Positions 18,853-27,777 of a stretch of 49,574 bases of DNA are shown piece by piece. The stretch's first letter is position 1, and every line of letters starts with the position of its first letter. The position numbers and the translations under genes were made by a program. Source of the stretch: Bacteroidota bacterium (GTDB lineage Bacteria > Bacteroidota > Ignavibacteria > Tepidaquicellales > Tepidaquicellaceae); the NCBI GenBank assembly GCA_018266895.1, contig JAFDZQ010000019.1, positions 42,760-92,333 on the forward strand, read 5' to 3'. Below the pieces are notes generated by a model. That model was not told the DNA's origin. It searched no databases and was given only the letters and a program-made list of their open reading frames with translations.

Positions 18853-19314
18853 ATGTCAAAATTAATCATTGCGATTTTAATAACAATGTTTTCTGCAGCA
18901 ATCTCCAATGCGCAGATAACGAAATTGGTAATCGGTGTTGACGGATTTACCTGTTCGCTTTGTGCAAAAGGGATAGAGGAACAGTTCAAATCTCTGGATT
19001 TTGTAAAATCCGTCAAAACAGATCTGAAAAAGACCGAGTTTGCGCTGACCTTAAACAACTCCGGAATTAAACTTTCAAAGATAAGAGATGCTGTTAATGA
19101 CGGCGGATTTTCTTTAAGAGAAGTGAAAATCGAAGCTAAAGGCTACATAAAGGGCAGCCAGAGTTCCGGATTTTTTCTCGTTACACCGGATACTCCGGAA
19201 TTTTCTCTGAAAAACTTAAAAGGAAATATTAAAGACGGAGACAAGGTATTTATTAAAGGAACGGTTAATTCAGCAATTAATAATATTGATATAGTTTCAA
19301 TAAAAAAATTATAG
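18853..19314 (+). CDS. Secreted heavy-metal-associated (HMA) domain protein
   Basis: This is an exported metal-binding protein. A signal peptide (residues 1-20, ending ISNAQ) precedes an HMA ferredoxin-like domain (about 21-92) with the metal site GFTCSLCAKGIE, i.e. CxxC in the first loop where the consensus is GMTCxxC. The C-terminal part (about 93-153) is a small beta-rich OB-like segment (VKIEAKGYIKGSQSSGFFLV, ending NNIDIVSIKKL) that I do not recognise. HMA domains carry Cu(I), Zn(II) or Hg(II) between transporters; the usual bacterial copies are cytosolic, whereas this one is exported. It completes the metal locus and is followed by a strong terminator. Confidence 0.85.
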   Translation: MSKLIIAILITMFSAAISNAQITKLVIGVDGFTCSLCAKGIEEQFKSLDFVKSVKTDLKKTEFALTLNNSGIKLSKIRDAVNDGGFSLREVKIEAKGYIKGSQSSGFFLVTPDTPEFSLKNLKGNIKDGDKVFIKGTVNSAINNIDIVSIKKL

Positions 19315-19345
19315 CAAAGAGAATAATTTTTTTAAATTTAAAAAA

Positions 19346-19373
19346 GGCACTGAACATTTCAGTGCCTTTTTTT
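19346..19373 (+). terminator. Rho-independent terminator
   Basis: A perfect 9-bp stem (GGCACTGAA, loop CAT, TTCAGTGCC) is followed by seven T residues. It ends the metal locus transcript 31 bases after the HMA gene. Confidence 0.95.
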
Positions 19374-19451
19374 ATTTCAATAAAGTATTCTGATTTAGAA
19401 TTAAATTTTAATCAAAAATCACTAACTTTACAAAAGAAAATCTTCCGGTAA

Positions 19452-19901
19452 ATGAGAACTGAAAATTTTGAAATCAGAAAAATTTCATCTGCAGACACAA
19501 GATTACTCAGACATAAGATATTGCGGCCAAATCAAAACCCTGAAGAGTTATTCTATCCCGGTGATGACAGTACTGACACCGTTCATTTCGGATTGTTTTT
19601 AAATGGAACTCTAAACGGAATAGCATCCGTATATCGTGAACCAATGGAAAATGAAGCAGACGGATATTCCTGGAGACTGAGAGGGATGGCAACTTCAGAT
19701 GAAGCGCGGGGCATGGGATTCGGCAGAGAATTAATGAATGCATGCATTGAGCATATCAGATCAAAAAACGGAAAAGTTTTCTGGTGCAATGCCAGAACTA
19801 CAGCTGAAGAGTTTTACGAAAAATTCGGGATGAAAAGAACCGGAGATGTATTCTATCCCGAAGGACTGGGAGAGCATGTGGTCATGAAAATGAATCTATA
19901 A
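19452..19901 (+). CDS. GNAT-family N-acetyltransferase
   Basis: This is an acetyl-CoA-dependent N-acyltransferase of unknown substrate. Its 149 residues fit a single GNAT domain. The acetyl-CoA pyrophosphate loop reads ARGMGFGRELM (motif A, about residues 84-95), preceded by the beta4 strand WRLRGMAT and followed by the motif-B region (KVFWCNARTTAEEFYEKFGM), which holds the Asn and Tyr commonly seen near the thiolate. A hydrolase gene starts 22 bases after its stop on the same strand, so the two are probably co-transcribed. The family is sure, the substrate cannot be predicted. Confidence 0.9.
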   Translation: MRTENFEIRKISSADTRLLRHKILRPNQNPEELFYPGDDSTDTVHFGLFLNGTLNGIASVYREPMENEADGYSWRLRGMATSDEARGMGFGRELMNACIEHIRSKNGKVFWCNARTTAEEFYEKFGMKRTGDVFYPEGLGEHVVMKMNL

Positions 19902-19922
19902 AGCAAATTAAAAAAAATTTAA

Positions 19923-20777
19923 ATGAATAAAATTAATAAAGTATCACTGAAAATAAAAAACAAAACAGGTGACTATATGAATGCTGATTTCAGATTTCCC
20001 GATCAGGTATCTGAAAAGCTTCCGCTTGTAATTTTATGCCATGGTTTTAAAGGATTCAAGGACTGGGGCTGCTTCCCTTATATGATGGAAAGAATTGCCG
20101 AAGAAGGAAATTTTGCAGTATCATTTAACTTTTCGTATAACGGCACCGGTGAAAATGATTCTGATCAGAGTGAATTTACGCGTCTTGACCTTTTTGCGGA
20201 GAACACATTCTCAAGAGAACTTAATGATCTCGGAAGCATTATAGATTTCCTTTTTGAAAACAGGGAACTGTATGACTATGATACGGAAAGTATAACTCTG
20301 ATAGGGCACTCTCGCGGGGGCGGAATCTCGATTTTAAGGACTGCTTCGGATGATAGAGTAACAGGACTGATAGTTTTATCATCCGTTTGTAATTTTGACC
20401 GGTACAGTGATGTTTTAAAAAACAAATGGAAAGAAGCAGGACATTTTGAAGTGATAAACTCCCGTACAAATCAGATGATGAGAATGAATTACACACTTAT
20501 AGAAGATCTTGAAAAGAACAGGGAAAGATTAGATATTCAAAAAGCAATTTCAGAAATAAATGTGCCTGTTATGATTATTCACGGAGCGCAGGATGTAACA
20601 GTCGATTACTCAAACGCGGAGGACCTTTACAGCAGAAGCAACAAAGACAAAACAAAACTTTTTCTTATCGAGCATACGGGTCATACATTCGGCGCTGTTC
20701 ATCCGTTTGAAGGAACAACAAAAGCTCTTGAAGAAGTAATGACTCTGATCGAGGATTTTCTGAAGAAACAGATTTAA
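19923..20777 (+). CDS. Alpha/beta hydrolase (dienelactone/S33-like)
   Basis: This is a cytoplasmic serine hydrolase, probably an esterase or peptidase-like acyl hydrolase. The oxyanion strand reads VILCHGFKGFKDWG (residues 36-49). The nucleophile elbow is GHSRGG with Ser130; the acid is Asp224 in HGAQDVTV, and the base His254 in TGHTFG. The triad spacing and the 284-residue length are standard for the family. There is no signal peptide. It follows the GNAT gene by 22 bases. The substrate is unknown. Confidence 0.92.
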   Translation: MNKINKVSLKIKNKTGDYMNADFRFPDQVSEKLPLVILCHGFKGFKDWGCFPYMMERIAEEGNFAVSFNFSYNGTGENDSDQSEFTRLDLFAENTFSRELNDLGSIIDFLFENRELYDYDTESITLIGHSRGGGISILRTASDDRVTGLIVLSSVCNFDRYSDVLKNKWKEAGHFEVINSRTNQMMRMNYTLIEDLEKNRERLDIQKAISEINVPVMIIHGAQDVTVDYSNAEDLYSRSNKDKTKLFLIEHTGHTFGAVHPFEGTTKALEEVMTLIEDFLKKQI

Positions 20778-20829
20778 GGAATTTTGTTTTCAGATTTAGT
20801 TTTGGTTCAATCAGAATAAATAACCAATT

Positions 20830-23367
20830 ATGAAAAAAATATTTTATATTCTAATATCCGCAATCGGGTTATTTTATTTACTTTTCAGATTAACCCGTGA
20901 TGATACGGATAATTACAAGATTATTTCAGATTTCAATAAAGGGTCGGTTCCTGCAGAAGAATGGTTTGAACAGCAGAGAGCATTTCCCTTTGAGGAAATC
21001 CCGAATGAAGAATACATTAAATCAATTGAGTATGTGAATAATAATATAGGTTATTGTCAGACTGATAATATGACTCCATGGACACTTTCGGGACCTGAAA
21101 ACATAGAGGGAAGAATCACAGCTATTGCAATCCATCCTTTAAATCCTCAGATAGTATATACCGGAACGGCAAATGGCGGGGTTTGGAAATCAACTGATTT
21201 TTGTCAGAACTGGGTAAGTGTATTTGATGGTCAGATTACTTCATCCATAGGATCAATAGCTATTGATCCGTTAAATCCGGAAATAATTTACTGCGGTACA
21301 GGAGAAGCAAATTCGTTAAGAAGCTATTATCCGGGAACAGGAATGTATAAATCCACAAACGGCGGCAATTCCTGGATCAGATCAGGTCTTGACAGTTCAT
21401 ACAGCATAGCCAATATCGCCATAAATCCCGTAAACTCTCAGATATTATTTGCAGCAGCAGGGGGATGGACAAGAAGAAAAAACAACGATCGGGGAATTTA
21501 CAGATCATCAGACGGAGGATTAAACTGGACACGGAAATTGTTTATTGCTGATTCGGTTGCAGCTATAGATGTCGCAATTGACCAGTCCAATCCCTCAAAA
21601 ATATTCGCAGCTATGTGGGAAAGACAGAGACGTGAGGATTACATAAAATACGGCGGTCCAAAATCAGGTCTGTATATCTCAACAGATTCAGGCGAAAACT
21701 GGACACAGGCAGGCGGAGGTTTTCCTGTAAATGACAATACACTCGGAAGAATTTCTCTGGATGTTTCAAAATCAAACTCACAGATAATTTATGCTCTTAC
21801 GGCTGCAACAAACGGAGCGACAAAAGGATTATACAAATCGACAAACGGCGGAGCAAACTGGGCGAATGTAAATTCATCTGCAGCAGCTTCTTCAAATTAC
21901 GCATGGTTCAACAGGATCTGCAGAGTTGATCCTGCTGATCATAACAGGCTTTTTTGCGGAGGACTGGATATGGAATTTTCTAATAACGGCGGTACAACAT
22001 TGTCTTCCATTAACAATTCACATGTAGATCAGCATGCTGTTGCTTATGCACCTTCAAACTCTAATTACATAGTTACAGGTAATGACGGAGGAATAGATTA
22101 TACTACAAACGGCGGCAGTTCATGGTCTGCAAGCACTTCACTTCCAATAACGCAATTTTATGCAGGAGATATTGATTTCAATAATCCGAATACAATTTTT
22201 GGAGGAACACAGGATAACGGAACCGTAAGAACCACCGGCAGCATCTCAGACTGGGTTGCTATTTACGGAGGAGACGGATTCTATTGTCTCTCCGATTATA
22301 CAAATTCAATGAACGTGTATGCTTCATCTCAAAACGGCGTGATAGGAAGATCAACTGACGGAGGAAATTCTTTTATGAGCGGTACATCAGGACTTGATCT
22401 GCTGTATTCAAACTGGATGACGCCTTATGTAATGGATAAAAACAATCCTTCGGTGCTTTACTGCGGAACTTATAAGATATTTAAAACTACTAACGGAATG
22501 CAGTCCTGGACTGCTATCAGTCCGGATCTTGCAAACGCTCACATAAGAAACCTCGGAACCATCACAACCGTGGATGTTTCTAAATCGGATCCGGATGTAA
22601 TTTACTGCGGAACTGATGATGCTAATGTATGGGTGACAACTAACGGCGGTTCTGGCTGGAACAAGATTAACAGCGGTTTACCTTACAGATGGGTTACGAG
22701 AGTTACAATTCATCCTGACTCTGCAAATGTATGTTATGTTACTTTATCAGGATATAAAGTGGACTCGACAGGTTCACATATTTTCAGGACGACAAACTAC
22801 GGAGCCAGCTGGAGTTCGATAAAAGGTAATTTACCTGATGCACCGGTAAATGATATTTTGCTGGATCCTTTAAACAGCAATACATTATACATTGCAACGG
22901 ATATTACGGTAATGGTAAGTACAAATCTCGGAGCTAACTGGAATATATTAAGTCCGGGAATCCCGTCTAATGTACCTTGTCATGATATTACAATTCATGC
23001 TCCTACAAGGACAATGGTGGTGTGGACACACGGAAGAAGTTCGTTTAAAATAAATCTTCCTCCGGTTACGGGAATACAAAACAGCGCTGAACAAAGATTA
23101 TCAGACTATAAATTATTTCAGAACTACCCGAATCCTTTTAATCCTTCAACCATAATAAATTATGAATTGAAAAGCCCTGGTTTTGTCTCAGTTAAAATTT
23201 ATGATATAACAGGGAAACAAATTCATTCTTTTGTAAATAAATTTACAGATTCCGGGAAGCATGGATTTACTTTTGACGGGACAAATTATCCGGGAGGAGT
23301 ATATTTTTATAGGATGCTGGTAAACGGAAATATTGCCGGCACTAAGAAAATGGTTATTCTGAAATAA
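20830..23367 (+). CDS. Secreted sortilin/Vps10-like propeller protein with T9SS sorting domain
   Basis: This is a large exported multi-bladed propeller. A hydrophobic segment at residues 4-20 (IFYILISAIGLFYLLF) serves as signal or anchor. Asp-box-like units with the consensus STNGGxxW recur from ~105 to ~740 (STDFCQNWVS, STNGGNSWIR, SSDGGLNWTR, STDSGENWTQ, STNGGANWAN, TTNGGSSWSA, TTNGGSGWNK), each paired with a DPxNPxxIY strand, as in sortilin/Vps10-type and xyloglucanase-like propellers. I see no catalytic Asp pair that would settle a glycosidase call. The C-terminal ~85 residues are a T9SS sorting domain (FQNYPNPFNPSTIINYEL, ending GTKKMVILK). The gene is monocistronic in appearance, with the next cargo gene 134 bases downstream. 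Confidence 0.88.
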   Translation: MKKIFYILISAIGLFYLLFRLTRDDTDNYKIISDFNKGSVPAEEWFEQQRAFPFEEIPNEEYIKSIEYVNNNIGYCQTDNMTPWTLSGPENIEGRITAIAIHPLNPQIVYTGTANGGVWKSTDFCQNWVSVFDGQITSSIGSIAIDPLNPEIIYCGTGEANSLRSYYPGTGMYKSTNGGNSWIRSGLDSSYSIANIAINPVNSQILFAAAGGWTRRKNNDRGIYRSSDGGLNWTRKLFIADSVAAIDVAIDQSNPSKIFAAMWERQRREDYIKYGGPKSGLYISTDSGENWTQAGGGFPVNDNTLGRISLDVSKSNSQIIYALTAATNGATKGLYKSTNGGANWANVNSSAAASSNYAWFNRICRVDPADHNRLFCGGLDMEFSNNGGTTLSSINNSHVDQHAVAYAPSNSNYIVTGNDGGIDYTTNGGSSWSASTSLPITQFYAGDIDFNNPNTIFGGTQDNGTVRTTGSISDWVAIYGGDGFYCLSDYTNSMNVYASSQNGVIGRSTDGGNSFMSGTSGLDLLYSNWMTPYVMDKNNPSVLYCGTYKIFKTTNGMQSWTAISPDLANAHIRNLGTITTVDVSKSDPDVIYCGTDDANVWVTTNGGSGWNKINSGLPYRWVTRVTIHPDSANVCYVTLSGYKVDSTGSHIFRTTNYGASWSSIKGNLPDAPVNDILLDPLNSNTLYIATDITVMVSTNLGANWNILSPGIPSNVPCHDITIHAPTRTMVVWTHGRSSFKINLPPVTGIQNSAEQRLSDYKLFQNYPNPFNPSTIINYELKSPGFVSVKIYDITGKQIHSFVNKFTDSGKHGFTFDGTNYPGGVYFYRMLVNGNIAGTKKMVILK

Positions 23368-23490
23368 TATTCACTTATGAATACCGTAAGTCGCTTAAAT
23401 TATAAAGCAGTTATTAATTTATTGCAAATAAATCACTGGTTATTTAAGTTGAAATAGGCAACAGTTTTTCATTACATAAAATATAAAAAA

Positions 23491-23496
23491 AAGGAG
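23491..23496 (+). promoter_or_regulatory. Strong Shine-Dalgarno site AAGGAG
   Basis: AAGGAG lies five bases before ATG 23502. Most genes in this window have no visible Shine-Dalgarno sequence, as is usual in Bacteroidota, so this marks the gene as probably highly translated and fixes its start. Confidence 0.75.
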
Positions 23497-23501
23497 CAGT
23501 T

Positions 23502-25304
23502 ATGAGGTTTATACACATTTTCACTTTAACTTTTGTGCTTTTATTCACAATTATTCTCAAAGCAAATGATGACAGATTATACAGATCTGATAAATCATCA
23601 TGGGGTGAACCAAACGGTTCAGAAATAGTTAACTATATCCCTTACAATACAACACCGGATCCCTCGATTTTTATATTAAGACTGGATCCCGGTTTTTCCA
23701 CTGATTCTTATATAATAGGTCCTGAGATTTCCACTTCCATATCAGGATTTTATGATTACAAAACCAACGGTGAAGCCAACCATTACATTCAGGTCGATCC
23801 GACCAATCCGCTGCTTCTTCACGCAATTGACGTAATAGCAGACACTTCAGATCCTACCGGAGCAACAACAAGAAGAACACAGTATGCGATTTCATCTGAC
23901 GGCGGGTTAACCTGGGGTGAGCTTGGAGTTGTTCCTGATATACGATCCGGTTATCCGGTTCTGAAATTAAGAAACGGCTGCGCTGTAATTTCAAATCACA
24001 GCAATGCAACCGGCGTGGTAAATACAAATCTGTATGTTGACGTGCTTCCACAGGGCGGAGGTTTCACTGCATACAATGCGACACTTCCATTCTCCATCTG
24101 GCCGCAGATTGAAGTTCTCAGTAACGGCAATGTAGGTGTCCTGTCACGACCTCAGCATCCCGCAGGTTCTGATTTCGATACGATTTTTTATCAGACCTGG
24201 AATGGTACATCACTTGGTCCTAAAAGTGTTGTATATGTTACGACCCCTCCTTATATAGGAACTGTAGGCAGCAATGCGAGATTTAATATAGCCCAGAACG
24301 GAGCCGGAAGAATTACGCAGGTATATAACGGCGTACTTGAAGACGATACTCTGGCAAACAGCAAAGTATGGTCAAGAACCTCGACTGATAACGGCGTCAC
24401 ATGGGGACCGTTGGAACTTGTATTTTCTCCGTTTATCGAAAACGGTGTTGACACAATTGCAGTTGCTGGAGGAAGCGATCTGGTTTATAAACCAAATTCA
24501 AATTTATGGATGTACTCATTTGCCGCGACCTCTAACAGCACTTATGCAGGCGCAAGGATCTACCTGGTCAGAAGTGACGGAACAAGATCTGTAATAACTA
24601 CCGGAGCTGCAGTCGGAGCGACAACTACTTACGCACAGACAATGTCATTCGTTTTTAATCTTGATCAGCCTGCAATGGGATGGTCAGCTGACGGAAATGT
24701 TTTATATTGTGTATACTCCGTCGTAAAACCCGATCTCGGGACAAGCGGTTACAATTCAAGAGATGTTTATTACCAAAGATCGACTGATGACGGTCTGACC
24801 TGGGGAACGCCTGTTCAGATTACAAATACACCGAATATTGACGAATGCTATCCGTCAGTTTCTAACTGGAACAAAGGAAGCTCAGGAGTTTCATACGATC
24901 TGAATATTACTTACATGAAAGATCCCGGAGTTGGTCCTACTTCATTCGGAGGAAGCGCTCCTTTAAGCAGAAATTTCCAGATTTACAGAAAAATATCAGA
25001 AGCTAATATCATTGGAATTTCTCACAATGAAACCGATCTTCAGAACTACAAGTTGTATCAGAACTATCCTAATCCGTTTAATCCGTCTACAAAGATTACT
25101 TACAATCTTCCTAAGAATGGTTTTGTAACTTTAAAAGTAATGGATATACTCGGAAGGGAAGTGAAAACTCTTGTCAGCGGATATCAGCAATCAGGAGTAA
25201 AAGAAATCAATTTCAACGCATCAGGTTTACCGAGCGGGATTTATTTCTATTCAATCAGAACGGATGGATTCAGTGATGTAAAGAAAATGATGCTTATTAA
25301 GTAA
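23502..25304 (+). CDS. Secreted sialidase-fold protein with T9SS sorting domain
   Basis: This is an exported 600-residue protein. The signal peptide spans residues 1-21 (MRFIHIFTLTFVLLFTIILK, then AND). The body is a sialidase-like propeller with Asp-box motifs SSDGGLTWGE, STDNGVTWGP and STDDGLTWGT in the order expected, plus strands ending in a conserved Trp; catalytic sialidase residues are not obvious. The C-terminal ~85 residues carry the T9SS signal (YQNYPNPFNPSTKITYNLP, ending DVKKMMLIK). A strong Shine-Dalgarno site precedes it and a strong terminator follows, so it is likely a well-expressed single-gene unit. It may bind or process extracellular polymers; the substrate is not predictable. 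Confidence 0.88.
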   Translation: MRFIHIFTLTFVLLFTIILKANDDRLYRSDKSSWGEPNGSEIVNYIPYNTTPDPSIFILRLDPGFSTDSYIIGPEISTSISGFYDYKTNGEANHYIQVDPTNPLLLHAIDVIADTSDPTGATTRRTQYAISSDGGLTWGELGVVPDIRSGYPVLKLRNGCAVISNHSNATGVVNTNLYVDVLPQGGGFTAYNATLPFSIWPQIEVLSNGNVGVLSRPQHPAGSDFDTIFYQTWNGTSLGPKSVVYVTTPPYIGTVGSNARFNIAQNGAGRITQVYNGVLEDDTLANSKVWSRTSTDNGVTWGPLELVFSPFIENGVDTIAVAGGSDLVYKPNSNLWMYSFAATSNSTYAGARIYLVRSDGTRSVITTGAAVGATTTYAQTMSFVFNLDQPAMGWSADGNVLYCVYSVVKPDLGTSGYNSRDVYYQRSTDDGLTWGTPVQITNTPNIDECYPSVSNWNKGSSGVSYDLNITYMKDPGVGPTSFGGSAPLSRNFQIYRKISEANIIGISHNETDLQNYKLYQNYPNPFNPSTKITYNLPKNGFVTLKVMDILGREVKTLVSGYQQSGVKEINFNASGLPSGIYFYSIRTDGFSDVKKMMLIK

Positions 25305-25325
25305 TCATAATAAAATATAATTTAT

Positions 25326-25360
25326 AAAGGCGGATCTGAAAGTAGATCCGCCTTTTTTTT
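25326..25360 (+). terminator. Rho-independent terminator
   Basis: A perfect 12-bp stem (AAAGGCGGATCT, loop GAAAGT, AGATCCGCCTTT) ends in a run of eight T residues, 22 bases after the cargo gene. Confidence 0.95.
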
Positions 25361-25848
25361 AATAATAAACTTTGGCGAGGAGTTGTATTATTGCATCTGC
25401 GAAATTTGTAGAATAAGATTTATGAAATTCGAATTATCAAAAAGTACATACATTCATGTCAGTCATTCAAGTCTTGTTCAACTTTATCATCAGATATAAA
25501 TGTCTGAACTTCTGTTTGTAAGAGTTTTTACAAAGTTAATATAAAGACGCAATGCTTATAGATTCAGATCTTCCTTAAACATTAGTTAATATAAGCTTAT
25601 TAGCAGTAAATATTTTCTTTCATTCTAAAAAATTTGACTTTTCCTTTAATTCTTAATAAGATTGAATAATTTCAGGTTTCATTATACAATTAACATTGAT
25701 CGTTCAGAAATTTATTAATTGTAATCTGTTTACTAAATTTAGATTTATAAACGGATACTTTTCACATATTTCCCTTAAAATGTCTAAAATCACGCCGGAT
25801 AATCAATTTTACGCTTAAATTTAATTTCACTTTCCTTAAAAATCTCCT

Positions 25849-25880
25849 TTTGTATATAATGTAAAAAATTTATAAATTTG
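25849..25880 (+). promoter_or_regulatory. Candidate Bacteroidota-type promoter
   Basis: TTTG at 25849-25852 and TAAATTTG at 25873-25880 are 20 bases apart, matching TTTG-N20-TAnnTTTG. It would start transcription about 485 bases before the cargo gene. In such AT-rich DNA a chance match is possible. Confidence 0.45.
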
Positions 25881-26360
25881 CAAGAGTTTTTTTGTTCAAT
25901 AATTAAAGGAGGATTCCTCAGAAAAATAATTAAAAATTATTATAACATTTCATTTAAAAGTCAGGAAAGAACATACATTCTGTCAGTTTGGAAAAGTGAC
26001 AAATATAATAATTATAATTACCTGCAGAAATAAAGACTGTGTGTAAATAATTATTTATGACTTCCGGAATTTAAATTTAAACCTTAAAGCGTAACTTCAG
26101 AAGTTGCATGCTGAATTTACAAATAGTAAAGCAGTCAGGTCTTTTATCCGAAAAGAACAGATTAAATAAATCATAGCTAATAATTTTCATTGAATCTTAA
26201 TACTAATAGATTAATAATTTCAATTTTATTTTTAAAAAATTTAACAAATTCATTAGATACAAAAAACTGTAATCCCAAATATTACAGATAACTTTTTATT
26301 CTGCTGATCCCCAAATGACGGCAGTTTAAAATTAACAAACAAATAAACCAAAAAACAGAA

Positions 26361-26365
26361 AGGAG
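26361..26365 (+). promoter_or_regulatory. Strong Shine-Dalgarno site AGGAG
   Basis: AGGAG (within AAAGGAG) lies six bases before ATG 26372, a strong site in a genome where most starts lack one. Confidence 0.75.
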
Positions 26366-26371
26366 AAAAAA

Positions 26372-27661
26372 ATGAAAACAAGATTAATTGTTTTTATTCT
26401 ATTTGTATTTACGCTTACCTCAGCAAGTACCTTTGCACAATTCATGGACGAAAATTTCGAATACAACTGCAATGATCTGATCACTGGTCATGGATGGGTT
26501 GCTTTCAGCGGCATCGGAGTTAATCCCATGCGTGTTTGCTGTCCCGGATTGGAATTTCCCTGCTATACCTGCATAACCGGTAATGCAGTCTGTATGAATA
26601 GTACAGGGGAAGATGCTTATAAATATCTGACGAGAAAAATTAATACAGGCAGCTTATACATTATGCTAATGGTAAATGTATCTTCAGCACAGGACGGAGA
26701 CTTCTTTTTCCATCTGGGAGATTCAGTTGTTAACAACAGCAATAAAATAGCCAGGATTTACGCGAAGTCAGTATCGGGTCAGATTGCATTCGGTCTTGCG
26801 AAAAATAACGAAACTCCTGTTTATACTCCGGCTATTTATTCAACAGGAACAACGTATGCACTGCTGCTTAAATACACTTTTGTTTCAGGTGCGGATAACG
26901 ATCTTGTCAGTTTAAATGTATTTACCGACTGTCCGCCTATTGATGAACCTATACCTGATTTAGGTCCGTTAGGTAACGGCGGAAATGATCTTCCGAATAT
27001 CGGAAAAGTTGTTCTTCAGCAGGGTGCCGGCGGACATGCACCGACCCTTGTTTTAGACGGAATATGCATTGATAATACCTGGGATAACGGAGCGCTTCCT
27101 GTTGAAATGACTTCTTTCAGTTCAGAAGTAAATAACAATGAAGTAATTCTTAAATGGACTACATCATCAGAACTGATCAATTCCGGTTTTAATGTTGAAA
27201 GAAAAAATATTTCATCCGGAAGCTGGATAAAAGTGGGAAATGTTGCAGGAAACGGTACAACAAATTCACCCCATAATTATTCATATACAGACAGAAATTT
27301 ATTGTCCGGAATTTATTCTTACAGGCTTAAACAGATCGATTTTAACGGGGAAATCAGATACTTCAATTTGAACGGTGATGTTGTAATAGGAGTACCTTCT
27401 GATTTTGAACTGTATCAGAATTATCCGAATCCGTTTAATCCCTCAACTATGATCTATTTCAATATTCCCTCAGAAGGTTATGTTTCACTGAAAGTATTTA
27501 ATACTTCGGGAAAAGAAGTTGCTAAACTGGTAAACGAGAATAAGTCTGCAGGATATTATTCCGTTAATTTTAAGGCTGCAGATCTTTCCAGCGGTATTTA
27601 TTATTACAGAATTGAGTTCAATGGAATAAGCAAAGTAATGAAAATGGCTTTGATAAAGTAA
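26372..27661 (+). CDS. Secreted protein of unknown fold with T9SS sorting domain
   Basis: This is an exported 429-residue protein. The signal peptide covers residues 1-22 (ends ASTFAQ). Residues ~23-240 do not match a family I recognise; they begin FMDENFEYNCNDLITGHGW and contain a Cys cluster (VCCPGLEFPCYTC) followed by beta-rich text resembling a lectin/laminin-G-like sandwich, which is only a guess. Residues ~245-335 look like a fibronectin/Ig-like linker (LPVEMTSFSSEVNNNEVILK then GFNVERK), common just before sorting domains in this phylum. The last ~85 residues are the T9SS signal (YQNYPNPFNPSTMIYFNIP, ending VMKMALIK). Strong Shine-Dalgarno and terminator sequences bracket it, suggesting abundant expression as a single gene. 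Confidence 0.85.
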   Translation: MKTRLIVFILFVFTLTSASTFAQFMDENFEYNCNDLITGHGWVAFSGIGVNPMRVCCPGLEFPCYTCITGNAVCMNSTGEDAYKYLTRKINTGSLYIMLMVNVSSAQDGDFFFHLGDSVVNNSNKIARIYAKSVSGQIAFGLAKNNETPVYTPAIYSTGTTYALLLKYTFVSGADNDLVSLNVFTDCPPIDEPIPDLGPLGNGGNDLPNIGKVVLQQGAGGHAPTLVLDGICIDNTWDNGALPVEMTSFSSEVNNNEVILKWTTSSELINSGFNVERKNISSGSWIKVGNVAGNGTTNSPHNYSYTDRNLLSGIYSYRLKQIDFNGEIRYFNLNGDVVIGVPSDFELYQNYPNPFNPSTMIYFNIPSEGYVSLKVFNTSGKEVAKLVNENKSAGYYSVNFKAADLSSGIYYYRIEFNGISKVMKMALIK

Positions 27662-27689
27662 AATTGTGAAAAATATTTTGTATTAAAAC

Positions 27690-27727
27690 AAGAGTCTGAA
27701 TACTTTATAATGTATTCAGACTCTTTT
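27690..27727. terminator. Terminator hairpin between convergent genes
   Basis: A perfect 14-bp stem (AAGAGTCTGAATAC, 8-base loop, GTATTCAGACTCTT) ends in four T on the plus strand and has an A-rich left flank, so it can serve the cargo gene and, less well, the leftward sdhB transcript. Confidence 0.85.
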
Positions 27728-27777
27728 GGTTATAGGCTTTGATCAGGAACCCGGGGATCAGAGATCAAAAAATTTTA

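Larger units (their letters stand above)
25361..26371. other. 1-kb gene-free region with long leader for the next gene
   Basis: No open frame longer than about 25 codons with a credible start is visible, and no tRNA or CRISPR is present. The sequence is very AT-rich. A promoter match lies at 25849-25880 and a strong ribosome site at 26361-26365, so about 485 bases would be transcribed as 5' leader. The leader contains GAGGATTCCTC (25909-25919), a short palindrome next to an AAAGGAGG run, but no longer stable fold that I could find by eye. Confidence 0.5.

Noticed and set aside
25361-26371. Hidden gene or prophage remnant in the 1-kb gap
   Set aside because: Both strands are full of stops and no frame exceeds a few dozen codons; no att-like repeats or integrase are present.
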